Shown here: one piece after another, positions 23,102-30,848 of the stretch | Numbering within the stretch: the first letter of the stretch is position 1 | Layout: every line of letters begins with the position of its first letter | Assembly: GCA_017307855.1 (NCBI GenBank) | Contig: JAFKGD010000001.1 | Span: 186,001 to 250,000 of the forward strand | Direction of reading: 5' to 3' | Source of the DNA: Burkholderiales bacterium | GTDB taxonomy: Bacteria > Pseudomonadota > Gammaproteobacteria > Burkholderiales > Burkholderiaceae_C | DNA: 64,000 bases | The notes under the pieces: model-generated | The model's input: the letters and a program-made list of their open reading frames with translations, nothing else | Told to the model about the DNA's origin: nothing | The model's database searches: none | Translations under genes and position numbers: made by a program

Positions 23102-24100
23102 TCAGTTGAGGCGCGTGGCAATCGGCCTGGTGATGGCCGAGAAGCGGTCCACCTCGCTCTGGATGAAGATCTTGAAGGCGGCGGCATCCAGCGGGGCCAG
23201 CTCGATGCCCATCTCGGCCAGTTGCCGGGAAACATCGGGCGCCTTCAGGACCGCGAGGATGTCCTCCGAAATGCGCCGCGTGACATCGGCCGGCAACGCG
23301 GCCGGGGCGGCGAAGCCCGCCCAGTTCACGGCCTCGTAGCCCGGCAGGGTCTCGGCTATGGCGGGTACCTGCGGATAGAGCGGGCTGCGCTGTGCACTCG
23401 TCACGCCCAGCACCTTGAGCTGCCCGTTCTTCACGAAGGTTTCGGCGGAGCTGAACACCGAGAAACCCAGCGGGATCTGCCCGCCGACCATGTCGGTGTA
23501 CATCTTGGAGGCGCCGTTGTAGGGCACGTGCTGCAGCTCGATGCCGCCCATGTGGTTGAGCATCTCTCCGGCCACCTGGGCCGAGGTACCGATGCCGTTG
23601 GAACCGAACGAGAAATGATTGCGTGGCTTGCTCCTGGCCAGCTCGATCAGCTCCTTGATGTTGCTGGCCGGGAAACTGGAGGTCGCCACCAGGGCCACCG
23701 TGTAGTACCCCACGCGTGCCAGCGGCTGCAGATCCTTGATCTCGTAGGGCAGATCCTTGCGCTGCACCGCATTGATGCTGAGCGAACTGCCCAGCAGGCC
23801 GATGGTGTAGCCGTCCGCAGGCGCGCGCACCGTGGCCTGCGTGCCGATGACGACACCACCGCCGGGCTTGTTCTCCAGCACGACGGGCTGCTTCCAGTAC
23901 GCCTGCAGGCGATCCCCGAGCATGCGCGCCAGGCGGTCCGCCGCGCCGCCCGGCGGCTGCGGCAGGACGATGTGGACGGGCCGTTGCGGCGCGAAGCCCT
24001 GAGCCCGGGCGACCAGCGGCGCGACCAGGCTGGCGGCAGTCGCGGCCAGTACGCCCCTGCGAGAGAACAGGCCGTGCGGCCGGGTGGAATGGGATTGCAT
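23102..24100 (-). CDS. Bug-type tripartite transporter receptor
   Basis: A 332-residue periplasmic solute-binding protein of the Bug/TctC family, very abundant in Burkholderiales. A signal peptide with twin arginines (LFSRRGVLAATAASLVAP, ending ARAQ) suggests Tat export, unlike many Sec-exported Bugs. The mature start PQRPVHIVLPQPPGGAADRLAR and the loop for the dicarboxylate water network match the family. It captures a carboxylate or similar solute; the membrane TctAB part is not encoded here, as is usual. ATG 24100 is chosen because it gives the signal peptide. It is first gene of the operon with the flavoprotein and aminotransferase. Confidence 0.9.
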   Translation of the reverse strand: MQSHSTRPHGLFSRRGVLAATAASLVAPLVARAQGFAPQRPVHIVLPQPPGGAADRLARMLGDRLQAYWKQPVVLENKPGGGVVIGTQATVRAPADGYTIGLLGSSLSINAVQRKDLPYEIKDLQPLARVGYYTVALVATSSFPASNIKELIELARSKPRNHFSFGSNGIGTSAQVAGEMLNHMGGIELQHVPYNGASKMYTDMVGGQIPLGFSVFSSAETFVKNGQLKVLGVTSAQRSPLYPQVPAIAETLPGYEAVNWAGFAAPAALPADVTRRISEDILAVLKAPDVSRQLAEMGIELAPLDAAAFKIFIQSEVDRFSAITRPIATRLN

Positions 24101-24192
24101 GTCGTGTCTCCTGTCTGCTCGCGGTGGTCCGCGTTTCGTTGTCAAGCGCCGCCATGTTGCAGGGCCGAGTTGCATGCCGCAAATGAAATGAT

Positions 24193-24220
24193 TTGAGGTC
24201 TACATAACCTCAGGTTAAAT
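24193..24220 (+). promoter_or_regulatory. Divergent operator/promoter for LysR gene
   Basis: Two overlapping perfect inverted repeats are seen: TGAGGT-N7-ACCTCA (24194-24212) and TAACCT-C-AGGTTA (24205-24217). They lie within a possible sigma-70 promoter for the LysR gene, with -35 TTGAGG (24193-24198), spacing 16 and -10 TTAAAT (24215-24220). LysR regulators usually bind dyads of this size between divergent genes and repress themselves. Binding is inference; the repeats are exact. Confidence 0.6.
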
Positions 24221-24236
24221 CCTTCACAATGCCGGC

Positions 24237-25127
24237 ATGAACCTCAGACAGATGGAAGTCTTCCGCGCCGTCGTGCACGCGGGCGGCGTGGCCGGGGCGG
24301 CGGCGCTGCTGCACGTGTCGCAGCCAGCGGTGAGCAAGGTGCTGGCCCAGGCGGCACGGCAGGCCGGCTTCGCGCTGTTCGAGCGCATTCGCGGCCGCCT
24401 GGTGCTGACACCGGAGGGCGACCAGCTCTACCAGGAAATCGATGCGCTGTGGCGCGGGGTGGAACGGGTGCGCGACGTGTCCCGCCACCTGGCCGATCCA
24501 CGCACGGGCTCACTGCGCATCGGGGTGTCGGCCAGCCTGGCGACCCACCTCGCGCCCCGCGCCGTCGCCCTGATGTACGAGCGGTTTCCGCATCTGAAGA
24601 CCCACATGGAAGTGCTCATCTCGCCGTTGATGGAAAGCACGCTGCTGTCGCGCTCCATCGACCTGGGCGTGGCGCTGCAGGCCCATCCTCATCCCAACCT
24701 CGTGGCCATCAGCAGCTATCGCTGCGATCTCGTCTGTGCGATGCACGAAGACCATCCGCTGGCCCGGCGGGAACTCGTGCGCATCGCCGACCTGCGCGGC
24801 GAACGCCTGGTCACCTCCAGCGCGGACACGCCCTACGGGCAGACGCTGGCGCGTGTCTGGGGCCGCCAGGCCGCGACGCTGCGGCTGGACCTCGACGTTC
24901 GCTCGTCCACCATGGCCTGCTGGTACGCGCAGGCCCGCGCCGGCATCGCCGTGGTGGATCGCGCCGCCGTGGCGGGTCAGACGTTCGCTGGCCTGGCCAT
25001 CCGGCGCCTGCAGACCCGCGAACGCCTGGGAATCACGGTACTGCGCAACCGTGACCGGCCGCTGTCCACGGCCGACCGGGCGTTCTGTGAGGCGTTCGAG
25101 ACGGCGTGGCGCGAATCGATGGCTTAA
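24237..25127 (+). CDS. LysR-family transcriptional regulator
   Basis: A 296-residue regulator. The winged helix-turn-helix occupies residues 1-60 (MNLRQMEVFRAVVHAGGVAGAAALLHVSQPAVSKV is cut here only in description); the rest is the LysR substrate-binding domain with two lobes. The family acts as tetramers, usually activating a divergent operon in response to a small ligand. It is divergent from the Bug-flavoprotein-aminotransferase operon, with overlapping palindromes between them, so those genes are the likely targets. The inducer is unknown; the substrate of that pathway is the natural guess. A bidirectional terminator lies just after it. Confidence 0.92.
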   Translation: MNLRQMEVFRAVVHAGGVAGAAALLHVSQPAVSKVLAQAARQAGFALFERIRGRLVLTPEGDQLYQEIDALWRGVERVRDVSRHLADPRTGSLRIGVSASLATHLAPRAVALMYERFPHLKTHMEVLISPLMESTLLSRSIDLGVALQAHPHPNLVAISSYRCDLVCAMHEDHPLARRELVRIADLRGERLVTSSADTPYGQTLARVWGRQAATLRLDLDVRSSTMACWYAQARAGIAVVDRAAVAGQTFAGLAIRRLQTRERLGITVLRNRDRPLSTADRAFCEAFETAWRESMA

Positions 25128-25144
25128 GGCCCCAGCGGGCGAAA

Positions 25145-25169
25145 AAAAGCAGCCTGACCGGCTGCTTTT
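25145..25169. terminator. Bidirectional rho-independent terminator
   Basis: A perfect 10-base-pair stem (AAAAGCAGCC / GGCTGCTTTT) with a five-base loop lies between the LysR gene and tRNA-Lys. On the minus strand it is followed by an unbroken run of seven T residues counted with the stem end, a textbook terminator for the tRNA transcript. On the plus strand the T-run is shorter (TTTT then C), so it can also end LysR transcription less strongly. Confidence 0.88.
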
Positions 25170-25174
25170 CCCTC

Positions 25175-25250
25175 TGGTAGGACGTGCAGGATTCGAACCT
25201 GCGACCAACGGATTAAAAGTCCGCTGCTCTACCAACTGAGCTAACGTCCC
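25175..25250 (-). tRNA. tRNA-Lys (anticodon UUU)
   Basis: A complete 76-base cloverleaf on the minus strand with encoded CCA. The acceptor stem pairs GGGACGT with ACGTCCT (one G-U pair at position 1), the D-arm is GCTC AGTTGGTAGA GCAG-like, the anticodon loop is CTTTTAA with anticodon TTT, and the T-loop is TTCGAAT inside a GCAGG/CCTGC stem. It differs from E. coli tRNA-Lys mainly in the acceptor and anticodon stems. It is 49 bases after tcdA, whose product cyclises the t6A at position 37 of tRNAs of this kind. Confidence 0.97.
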
Positions 25251-25298
25251 CCAATGCAAGGCGGCACACCAGCGGTGTCGCTTGCAGCAAAGCCTGCG

Positions 25299-25304
25299 AT
25301 TATA
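25299..25304 (-). promoter_or_regulatory. -10 box for tRNA-Lys
   Basis: A perfect TATAAT on the minus strand overlaps the TAA stop codon of tcdA and lies about 50 bases before the tRNA-Lys 5' end. The -35 region 17 bases upstream is poor (TCAGAA). The match in a GC-rich genome makes it a good candidate for an independent tRNA promoter. Confidence 0.55.
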
Positions 25305-26100
25305 GCGTGGCTTGCGCGCTCTTCTGACGCTCGGCGATGCGATCGAGCACCCAGCCTGCCGCGCACTGGCCGAACGTGGCGGTCACGCTGACCACCGACC
25401 CATAGCCGTGGCAATTGAGCGTGCCATCGCCGGCGCCATCCAGCGCGCAGGACGGATCGGGCGGCGCCACGGCCTCGCGGCTGAAGACGCAGGCCACGCC
25501 GATGGCCTTGCCTTCGCGCGGTGCGCCATGCTCGCGGCGCAACCGGTAGCGCAGTTGGGCCAGCAGCGGATCGTGCGTGGTGTGGGCCAGGTCGTCGATG
25601 TCGACCCGGTGCGCCAGACGCTTGCCGCCGGCGGCGCCCGCGCTGATGAACAGCACACCACGCTGGCGCCTGGCCCATGCGGCCATGGCCACCTTGGCCT
25701 TCACCTGGTCGCAGGCGTCGATGACGGCGGAGACACCCGCGGGCAGCAGCGCCGGCCAGTTGGCGGGTTCGACGAATTCCTCGATGCCATCCACCTGGCA
25801 ACCCGGGTGGATCTGCGCGATGCGTTCGCGCATTGCAACGACCTTGGCTTGTCCCACGGTAGCGTCCAGCGCGTGGACCTGGCGGTTGATGTTGGATTCG
25901 GCCACGTGGTCGAGGTCGATCAGCGTGAGCCGTGCGACGCCGCTGCGCGCCAGGGCTTCGGCGGCCCACGAGCCCACGCCGCCGATGCCGACGACGGCCA
26001 CATGGGCCTGGCGGATGGCGCGCGCGCCGGGCACGCCATACAGGCGTTCGAGCCCGCCGAAACGGCGCGATTCGTCAGGCAGCAGGGGTTCGGGATTCAC
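25300..26100 (-). CDS. tcdA: tRNA threonylcarbamoyladenosine dehydratase TcdA
   Basis: A 266-residue E1-like enzyme that uses ATP to cyclise t6A to ct6A at A37 of ANN-decoding tRNAs. The N-terminus RRFGGLERLYG, the ATP-binding GIGGVGSWAAEALARSG, the DLDHVAESNINRQ segment and DACDQVKAK match CsdL/TcdA. GTG at 26100 is chosen: the longer frame from an ATG at 26151 would run through a hairpin terminator belonging to cpoB and would add residues absent from the family; E. coli TcdA has 268 residues. It sits between the tol-pal genes and tRNA-Lys. Confidence 0.9.
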   Translation of the reverse strand: MNPEPLLPDESRRFGGLERLYGVPGARAIRQAHVAVVGIGGVGSWAAEALARSGVARLTLIDLDHVAESNINRQVHALDATVGQAKVVAMRERIAQIHPGCQVDGIEEFVEPANWPALLPAGVSAVIDACDQVKAKVAMAAWARRQRGVLFISAGAAGGKRLAHRVDIDDLAHTTHDPLLAQLRYRLRREHGAPREGKAIGVACVFSREAVAPPDPSCALDGAGDGTLNCHGYGSVVSVTATFGQCAAGWVLDRIAERQKSAQATL

Positions 26101-26127
26101 GGGCGTGATTGTGGCGCGGAAAGGAAA

Positions 26128-26149
26128 GAGCCCGCGCGCAGGCGGGCTC
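26128..26149 (-). terminator. Hairpin terminator after cpoB
   Basis: An eight-base-pair GC-rich stem (GAGCCCGC / GCGGGCTC) with a six-base loop lies 28 bases past the cpoB stop on the minus strand, followed by TTTCCTTT. The T-run is weak but the position fits the end of tolB-pal-cpoB. It overlaps a spurious upstream extension of tcdA. Confidence 0.6.
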
Positions 26150-26176
26150 ATCGGCGGCGCGCGGTGCGCGAACGGC

Positions 26177-26977
26177 TCAGCGCAGGCGCGCGAGACGATC
26201 CTTGCCCGCCTGGGCGGCTTCGGATTGCGGATAGGCCTTGGCCAGATCTTCCAGCGTCTTGCGCGCGGCCCGCGTGTCCTTCAACTCGATCTGGCAGTTG
26301 GCGATGGACAGCACGGCTTCGGGAGCCCGCACATGGTCCGGCGCGATAGAGATGAGCTGACGGAAGTTCGCGATGGCCTCGGTGTAATTGCGCGTGGCGT
26401 ACTGGGCATTGCCCAGCCAGAACAGCGCCGAGGGCGCATAGCCGCTTTGCGGATAGCGCTTGACGAAGGACACGAAGGCGTTCTGCGCATTCGTGAAGTC
26501 GCCCTTGCGGAAGACCGCCAGCGCCGCGTCGTACTCGCGCGTCTCGGCCGGATCGGCGGCGAATTCGCGCCCATCGACATTGACGGTGACGGGCTCGAAG
26601 CGCGACAACCGGTCTTCCATGGTCTTGCTCAGGTCGGCCTGGCGGCGCTGGGCCTCGGACAGCTCACGCGTCAGTTGCTCGTTCTGGCCCGTCATGCGCG
26701 CCATGTCGCCACGCACGCCGTCGATCTGGCCCTGCAACTCGAGCAGGCTGCGGCGCAGCGCGGCGTTCTCTTCGGTAGCGCGGCGCAGGTCGTCGGCCTG
26801 GCGTTGGGACTGTGCTTCCTGCGCCGTCATCTTCTGGCGCAATTCGAGGATGGCGCGGCGCGCCTCGGCATCCTCGAAGAACGCCCATGACGACGTGGCC
26901 GACAGCAGCAGGCCGGCGGCGAGGCCGGCTGCGCGCAGGCGCGGCGCGAAACGAAGACGGTTGGCGGCGGTCAGCAT
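26177..26977 (-). CDS. cpoB: Cell division coordinator CpoB (YbgF)
   Basis: A 266-residue periplasmic protein. A signal peptide of about 30 residues is followed by a coiled coil (about 30-115, Gln/Arg/Glu-rich) and three TPR-like repeats (about 140-260) with the typical ALAVFRKGDFTNAQNAF and YPQSGYAPSALFWLGN units. CpoB trimers link the Tol system to PBP1B and coordinate septal peptidoglycan synthesis with outer-membrane constriction. It is third after tolB and pal, nine bases from pal. Confidence 0.93.
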   Translation of the reverse strand: MLTAANRLRFAPRLRAAGLAAGLLLSATSSWAFFEDAEARRAILELRQKMTAQEAQSQRQADDLRRATEENAALRRSLLELQGQIDGVRGDMARMTGQNEQLTRELSEAQRRQADLSKTMEDRLSRFEPVTVNVDGREFAADPAETREYDAALAVFRKGDFTNAQNAFVSFVKRYPQSGYAPSALFWLGNAQYATRNYTEAIANFRQLISIAPDHVRAPEAVLSIANCQIELKDTRAARKTLEDLAKAYPQSEAAQAGKDRLARLR

Positions 26978-26986
26978 CGTCAGGGA

Positions 26987-27532
26987 TTACTGGCGGTACG
27001 TGATTTCGGCGCGACGGTTCTGGCTGTACGCCGCTTCGTCGCTGCCGGTGGCGGCGGGCTTTTCCTTGCCGAAGCTCACGGCTTCGATCTGGCTGTCCGG
27101 CACGCCCAGCAGACCGAGCGAGCGGCGCACGGCTTCGGCACGGCGCTGGCCCAGCGCCAGGTTGTATTCGCGGCCACCGCGCTCATCGGTGTGGCCTTCG
27201 ATCACGGCGCGGCGGGCGTTGTTGGCGCGCAGGAAGCGGGCGTTGTTCTCGATGATGCCCTGGGCTTCGGGCTTGACCACGTAGCTGTCGTAGTCGAAGT
27301 ACACGATGCGGCTGCTGGCCGGGCCAGGAGCCATGTTGTTGTTGTTGGCCAGGTCGACCGGCGCCACGTTGCGCGAGCCGGCGGCGCTGGCATCGCCACC
27401 CGCACCGGCGCCTCCGGTGGTACCGACCGCCGTGGCGGTACGGTCTTCGACCGGCACGTCATCGAGCTTGACGCCCGAGCTGCAGCCTGCGATGAGGGCG
27501 GTGGTGGCCAGTGCGAGGAGAAGGCGTTGCAT
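26987..27532 (-). CDS. pal: Peptidoglycan-associated lipoprotein Pal
   Basis: A 181-residue outer-membrane lipoprotein. The lipobox LIAGC gives lipidated Cys17; a Gly/Ala-rich linker follows, and the C-terminal OmpA-like domain (about 70-181) carries the peptidoglycan-binding GHTDERGGREYNLALGQRRA segment. It tethers the outer membrane to peptidoglycan and binds TolB during division. The gene lies between tolB and cpoB on the minus strand. Confidence 0.97.
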   Translation of the reverse strand: MQRLLLALATTALIAGCSSGVKLDDVPVEDRTATAVGTTGGAGAGGDASAAGSRNVAPVDLANNNNMAPGPASSRIVYFDYDSYVVKPEAQGIIENNARFLRANNARRAVIEGHTDERGGREYNLALGQRRAEAVRRSLGLLGVPDSQIEAVSFGKEKPAATGSDEAAYSQNRRAEITYRQ

Positions 27533-27618
27533 GGATGGTTACTCCTGAAAGCTTGGATGCTCTGAATGAATGAATGGAAGAATGGAAAAAGCGGATTCGG
27601 TTCCCGCGCGCTTGCGGA

Positions 27619-28923
27619 TCACTGCGCCTGAAACGGACCCCAGTCGGGTTCGCGCAGGTCGCCGCCCTGCCCGGCCAGGCGCGCCTTGATGCGCCCGTCC
27701 AGCGTCGTGGTCATGAGCGCCTCGCGGCCACCCTGTTGCGTGGCATAGACGATGAGTTTGCTGTTGGGCGCAAAGCTGGGATTCTCGTCAGCCGTCGTGT
27801 CGGTGAGCGCGGTGACGTTGTTGTTGCTCAGATCCATCACGTGCAGCTTGAAGGCGCCGCCCACCCTTGAAATGTAGGCAAGCCAGCGGCCATCCGGGCT
27901 GACGGCGGGCGAGATGTTGTAACCGCCCGTGAAGGTGACCCGTTCGGGATTGCCGCCCGACGACGGCATGCGGTAAATCTGCGGCGCGCCGCCGCGGTCG
28001 CTCACGAAATAGATGTAGCGGCCATCGGCGGAATAGGCTGGCTCGGTATCGATGCCCGACGATTGCGTGAGCCGGCGCGGCTCGCCGCCCGCGGCGTCGA
28101 TGGTGTAGAGCTGCGAGCCCCCGTCGCGCGTGAGCGTCACGGCCAGCGAACGCCCATCGGGCGCCCAGGCCGGCGCGCTGTTGGAGCCGCGGAAGTTGGC
28201 GAGCAGGCGACGACGGCCGCTTGCCACTTCATGCACGTACACCACCGGCTTGCGCGATTCGAACGACACGTAGGCGATCTGCTGGCCGTTGGCAGACCAG
28301 GCCGGCGAGATGATGGGCTCGGGACTGGTCAGGGCCGACTGGGCATTCTCGCCATCGGCATCGGCCACCCAGAGGTTGTAGCGATTGCCGCCCTTGGTCA
28401 CGTAGGTGATGCGGGTGGAGAACGCGCCCTTCGTCCCGGTGAGCTTCTCGTAGACGAAGTCGGCGATGCGGTGGGCCGCCAGGCGCAGGTCGCCCTGCAC
28501 CACGGCATAGCTCTGGCCGCCCAGGTCCTGCCCGCGCACCACATCCCACAAGCGGAACCGCACGTCGTAGCGGCCGTCGGGCAGGCGGGTCACGCTGCCA
28601 GCCAGAAGCGAATCGGCTGCGCGCTGGCGCCAGGGCGACAGATCGGGGCGCGAGGTTTCGTCCAGCTGGGCGCCAGAGCTGTCGACAGCGCGAAACTGGC
28701 CGCTGCGCTCCAGGTCGGCCTGCACGATGGCCGAAATCTTCTGCGGCGATTGCGCCTCGCCACGGAAGGGCGCGAGCGCAATGGGCAACTGCGTCAGGCC
28801 GACACCCGACACTTCGACCCGGAACTGGGCCAGTGCTGGAACGGCGGGGGTGGAAACCAGGGCCGCGAGGAGCGTGCGGCGGGCGCGGGAGGGGAACAGG
28901 CTGTGGTGCGGCAAAGTCATCAT
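27619..28923 (-). CDS. tolB: Tol-Pal system protein TolB
   Basis: A 434-residue periplasmic protein with a signal peptide of about 32 residues (ending ALAQ), an N-terminal alpha/beta domain (about 35-160) and a six-bladed beta propeller built of repeats of the form SPAWSPDGRxxAY and TDPxYSADGRYIYF. It binds Pal and, through its N-terminus, TolA, recycling Pal to the division site. A second ATG directly follows the first. The gene begins the tolB-pal-cpoB set. No tolQ, tolR or tolA is found next to it: msbA faces away on the other strand. Confidence 0.96.
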   Translation of the reverse strand: MMTLPHHSLFPSRARRTLLAALVSTPAVPALAQFRVEVSGVGLTQLPIALAPFRGEAQSPQKISAIVQADLERSGQFRAVDSSGAQLDETSRPDLSPWRQRAADSLLAGSVTRLPDGRYDVRFRLWDVVRGQDLGGQSYAVVQGDLRLAAHRIADFVYEKLTGTKGAFSTRITYVTKGGNRYNLWVADADGENAQSALTSPEPIISPAWSANGQQIAYVSFESRKPVVYVHEVASGRRRLLANFRGSNSAPAWAPDGRSLAVTLTRDGGSQLYTIDAAGGEPRRLTQSSGIDTEPAYSADGRYIYFVSDRGGAPQIYRMPSSGGNPERVTFTGGYNISPAVSPDGRWLAYISRVGGAFKLHVMDLSNNNVTALTDTTADENPSFAPNSKLIVYATQQGGREALMTTTLDGRIKARLAGQGGDLREPDWGPFQAQ

Positions 28924-29078
28924 TCAGCAGGGTGCGTGGCAGGGCTCCGGCCGGGTGGATGGCTCCGGCGGAACCTCTGCCGGAACAAGCGTGTATGTTA
29001 CACACTGCCCTTTGCGTCTCGCGGCCCACTGCGTCACAAAGTGTAGGAATGTGATGCATCCTTAGAATCCCGCCACGC

Positions 29079-30848
29079 ATGCAAGTCCAGCCCGACGCCT
29101 CGACCTCCCCGCCCGCCGCCCCTGCCCAGCCGTTGTCCGGGCGATTGGCGCGCCTGATGGTGTTCTTCGGGCGTCCCCGGCTCTACTGGGGGATGGCCGT
29201 CTTCGCCGCATTGCTGGCGGCCGTCACCGAGCCGCTGATCCCGGCGCTGCTCAAGCCGCTGCTCGACCGCGGCTTCAGCCAGGGCGAGATTGCGCTGTGG
29301 ATGGTGCCGGTGGCACTGATGGGCCTGTTCGCCGTGCGCGGGCTGGCGCAGTTTCTTTCGCAATACGCGCTGGCCCGCGTGGCCAACGAAGGCATGCTGG
29401 CGTTGCGCCGTGTGCTCTTTGCCCGGCTGCTGGCGGCCGAGCTGGGACTTTTCTCGAGACAGTCGGCAAGCGCGCTGTCGAACACCGTCGTCTATGAAGT
29501 GCAGACCGGCTCGACGCTGCTGGTGCAGGCGCTGCTGGGCGTCTCGCGCGACGGCTTCACTGCCGTGGCGCTGCTGGGCTATCTGCTCTACCTGAACTGG
29601 CAGCTCACGTTGATCATCGGCGTGCTGTTGCCCGGCGTGGCCTGGATCATGAAGGTGCTGTCGAAGCGCCTCTACAAGCTCACGCGCGAAAGCCAGAACG
29701 CCACCGACGAGCTGGCCTACGTGGTCGAGGAGAACGTGCTGGCCCATCGCATGGTGCGGCTGCACGGCGCGCAGGACAGCCAGGCCGCGCGCTTCGAACA
29801 GCTCGGCGTGCGCCTGCGCCGGCTGGCGATCAAGTCCACCATCGCTGCTGCCGCCATGACACCGCTGACCCAGTTGCTCGCGGCCGCGGCGCTGTCGGCC
29901 GTGATCATGATCGCGCTGTGGCAGAGCAACGAAACCGGCACCACCGTGGGCGGCTTCGTCGCCTTCATCACCGCGATGCTGATGCTGATCGCCCCCATAC
30001 GGCGGCTGGCCGAGGTGGCCAGCCCCATCACGCGCGGCGTGGCGGCGCTGGAGCGCGGCATGGCCCTGGTCGAGCAGGTGGCCACCGAAGGCGGCGGCAC
30101 GCTGGACCCCGGTCGCGCCCATGGCGCCGTGGCCCTGCGCGACGTGGTGGTGCGATACAACGCCGAGGCCGCGCCCGCGCTGGACGGGGTCACGCTGTCG
30201 GTGGCGCCGGGTGAGGTGGTCGCCTTCGTCGGCCCCTCGGGCTCGGGCAAGACCACGCTGGTCAACCTGCTGCCGCGCTTCGTGCAGCCTGCCGGCGGCC
30301 AGGTACTGCTGGACGGCCACGACGTCGCCGAATGGCAGTTGCCGGCCCTGCGCAACCAGTTCGCCCTGGTGAGCCAGGACGTGGTCATGCTCAACGACAC
30401 CATCGCCGCCAACGTGGCGCTGGGGCAGCCCATCGAGCGCCTGCGGATCGAACAATGCCTGGCCGCTGCCAATCTGGGTGAGCACGTGGCCGCCCTGCCC
30501 CAGGGCATCGATACCGTGGTCGGTCACAACGCCACCCAGTTGTCGGGCGGCCAGCGCCAGCGCCTGGCGATCGCGCGAGCCCTCTACAAGGACGCGCCGA
30601 TCCTGCTGCTGGACGAAGCCACCTCCGCGCTCGACACCGAATCCGAACGGCTGGTGCAGGACGCACTGCAACGACTCATGAAAGGCCGCACCACCTTCAT
30701 CGTGGCCCACCGCCTGTCCACCATCGAACACGCCGACCGTGTGGTCGTCATGGAACGCGGCCGCATCGTCGAAGAAGGTACGCACGCGACGCTGCTGGCG
30801 CGCGATGGACTGTATGCGCGGCTTCAGGCGCGGCCCAGTGGCGCCTAG
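29079..30848 (+). CDS. msbA: Lipid A flippase MsbA-like ABC transporter
   Basis: A 589-residue half-transporter with an N-terminal six-helix exporter domain (about 25-320) and a C-terminal ATPase domain with Walker A GPSGSGKTT (385-393), signature LSGGQRQR and Walker B ILLLDEATSALD. Homodimers flip lipid A-core from the inner to the outer leaflet in the MsbA family. The loop QPAGGQVLLDGHDVAEWQ and the length are typical of MsbA in betaproteobacteria. No lpxK is adjacent, so a different lipid or peptide substrate cannot be excluded. Its stop overlaps the convergent glycosylase stop by four bases. Confidence 0.88.
   Translation: MQVQPDASTSPPAAPAQPLSGRLARLMVFFGRPRLYWGMAVFAALLAAVTEPLIPALLKPLLDRGFSQGEIALWMVPVALMGLFAVRGLAQFLSQYALARVANEGMLALRRVLFARLLAAELGLFSRQSASALSNTVVYEVQTGSTLLVQALLGVSRDGFTAVALLGYLLYLNWQLTLIIGVLLPGVAWIMKVLSKRLYKLTRESQNATDELAYVVEENVLAHRMVRLHGAQDSQAARFEQLGVRLRRLAIKSTIAAAAMTPLTQLLAAAALSAVIMIALWQSNETGTTVGGFVAFITAMLMLIAPIRRLAEVASPITRGVAALERGMALVEQVATEGGGTLDPGRAHGAVALRDVVVRYNAEAAPALDGVTLSVAPGEVVAFVGPSGSGKTTLVNLLPRFVQPAGGQVLLDGHDVAEWQLPALRNQFALVSQDVVMLNDTIAANVALGQPIERLRIEQCLAAANLGEHVAALPQGIDTVVGHNATQLSGGQRQRLAIARALYKDAPILLLDEATSALDTESERLVQDALQRLMKGRTTFIVAHRLSTIEHADRVVVMERGRIVEEGTHATLLARDGLYARLQARPSGA

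Noticed and set aside
21536-24196. An 886-codon open frame antisense to the aminotransferase, flavoprotein and receptor genes
   Set aside because: It spans three well-supported genes and their intergenic regions and has His/Arg/Ala bias typical of shadows.
26101-26151. Longer start of tcdA at an ATG at 26151
   Set aside because: The extra codons run through the hairpin terminator of cpoB and add residues absent from the TcdA family; GTG 26100 gives the normal length.
27564-27587. Short AATG repeats between tolB and pal
   Set aside because: Only about three four-base units; no evidence of a phase-variable tract or regulatory site.
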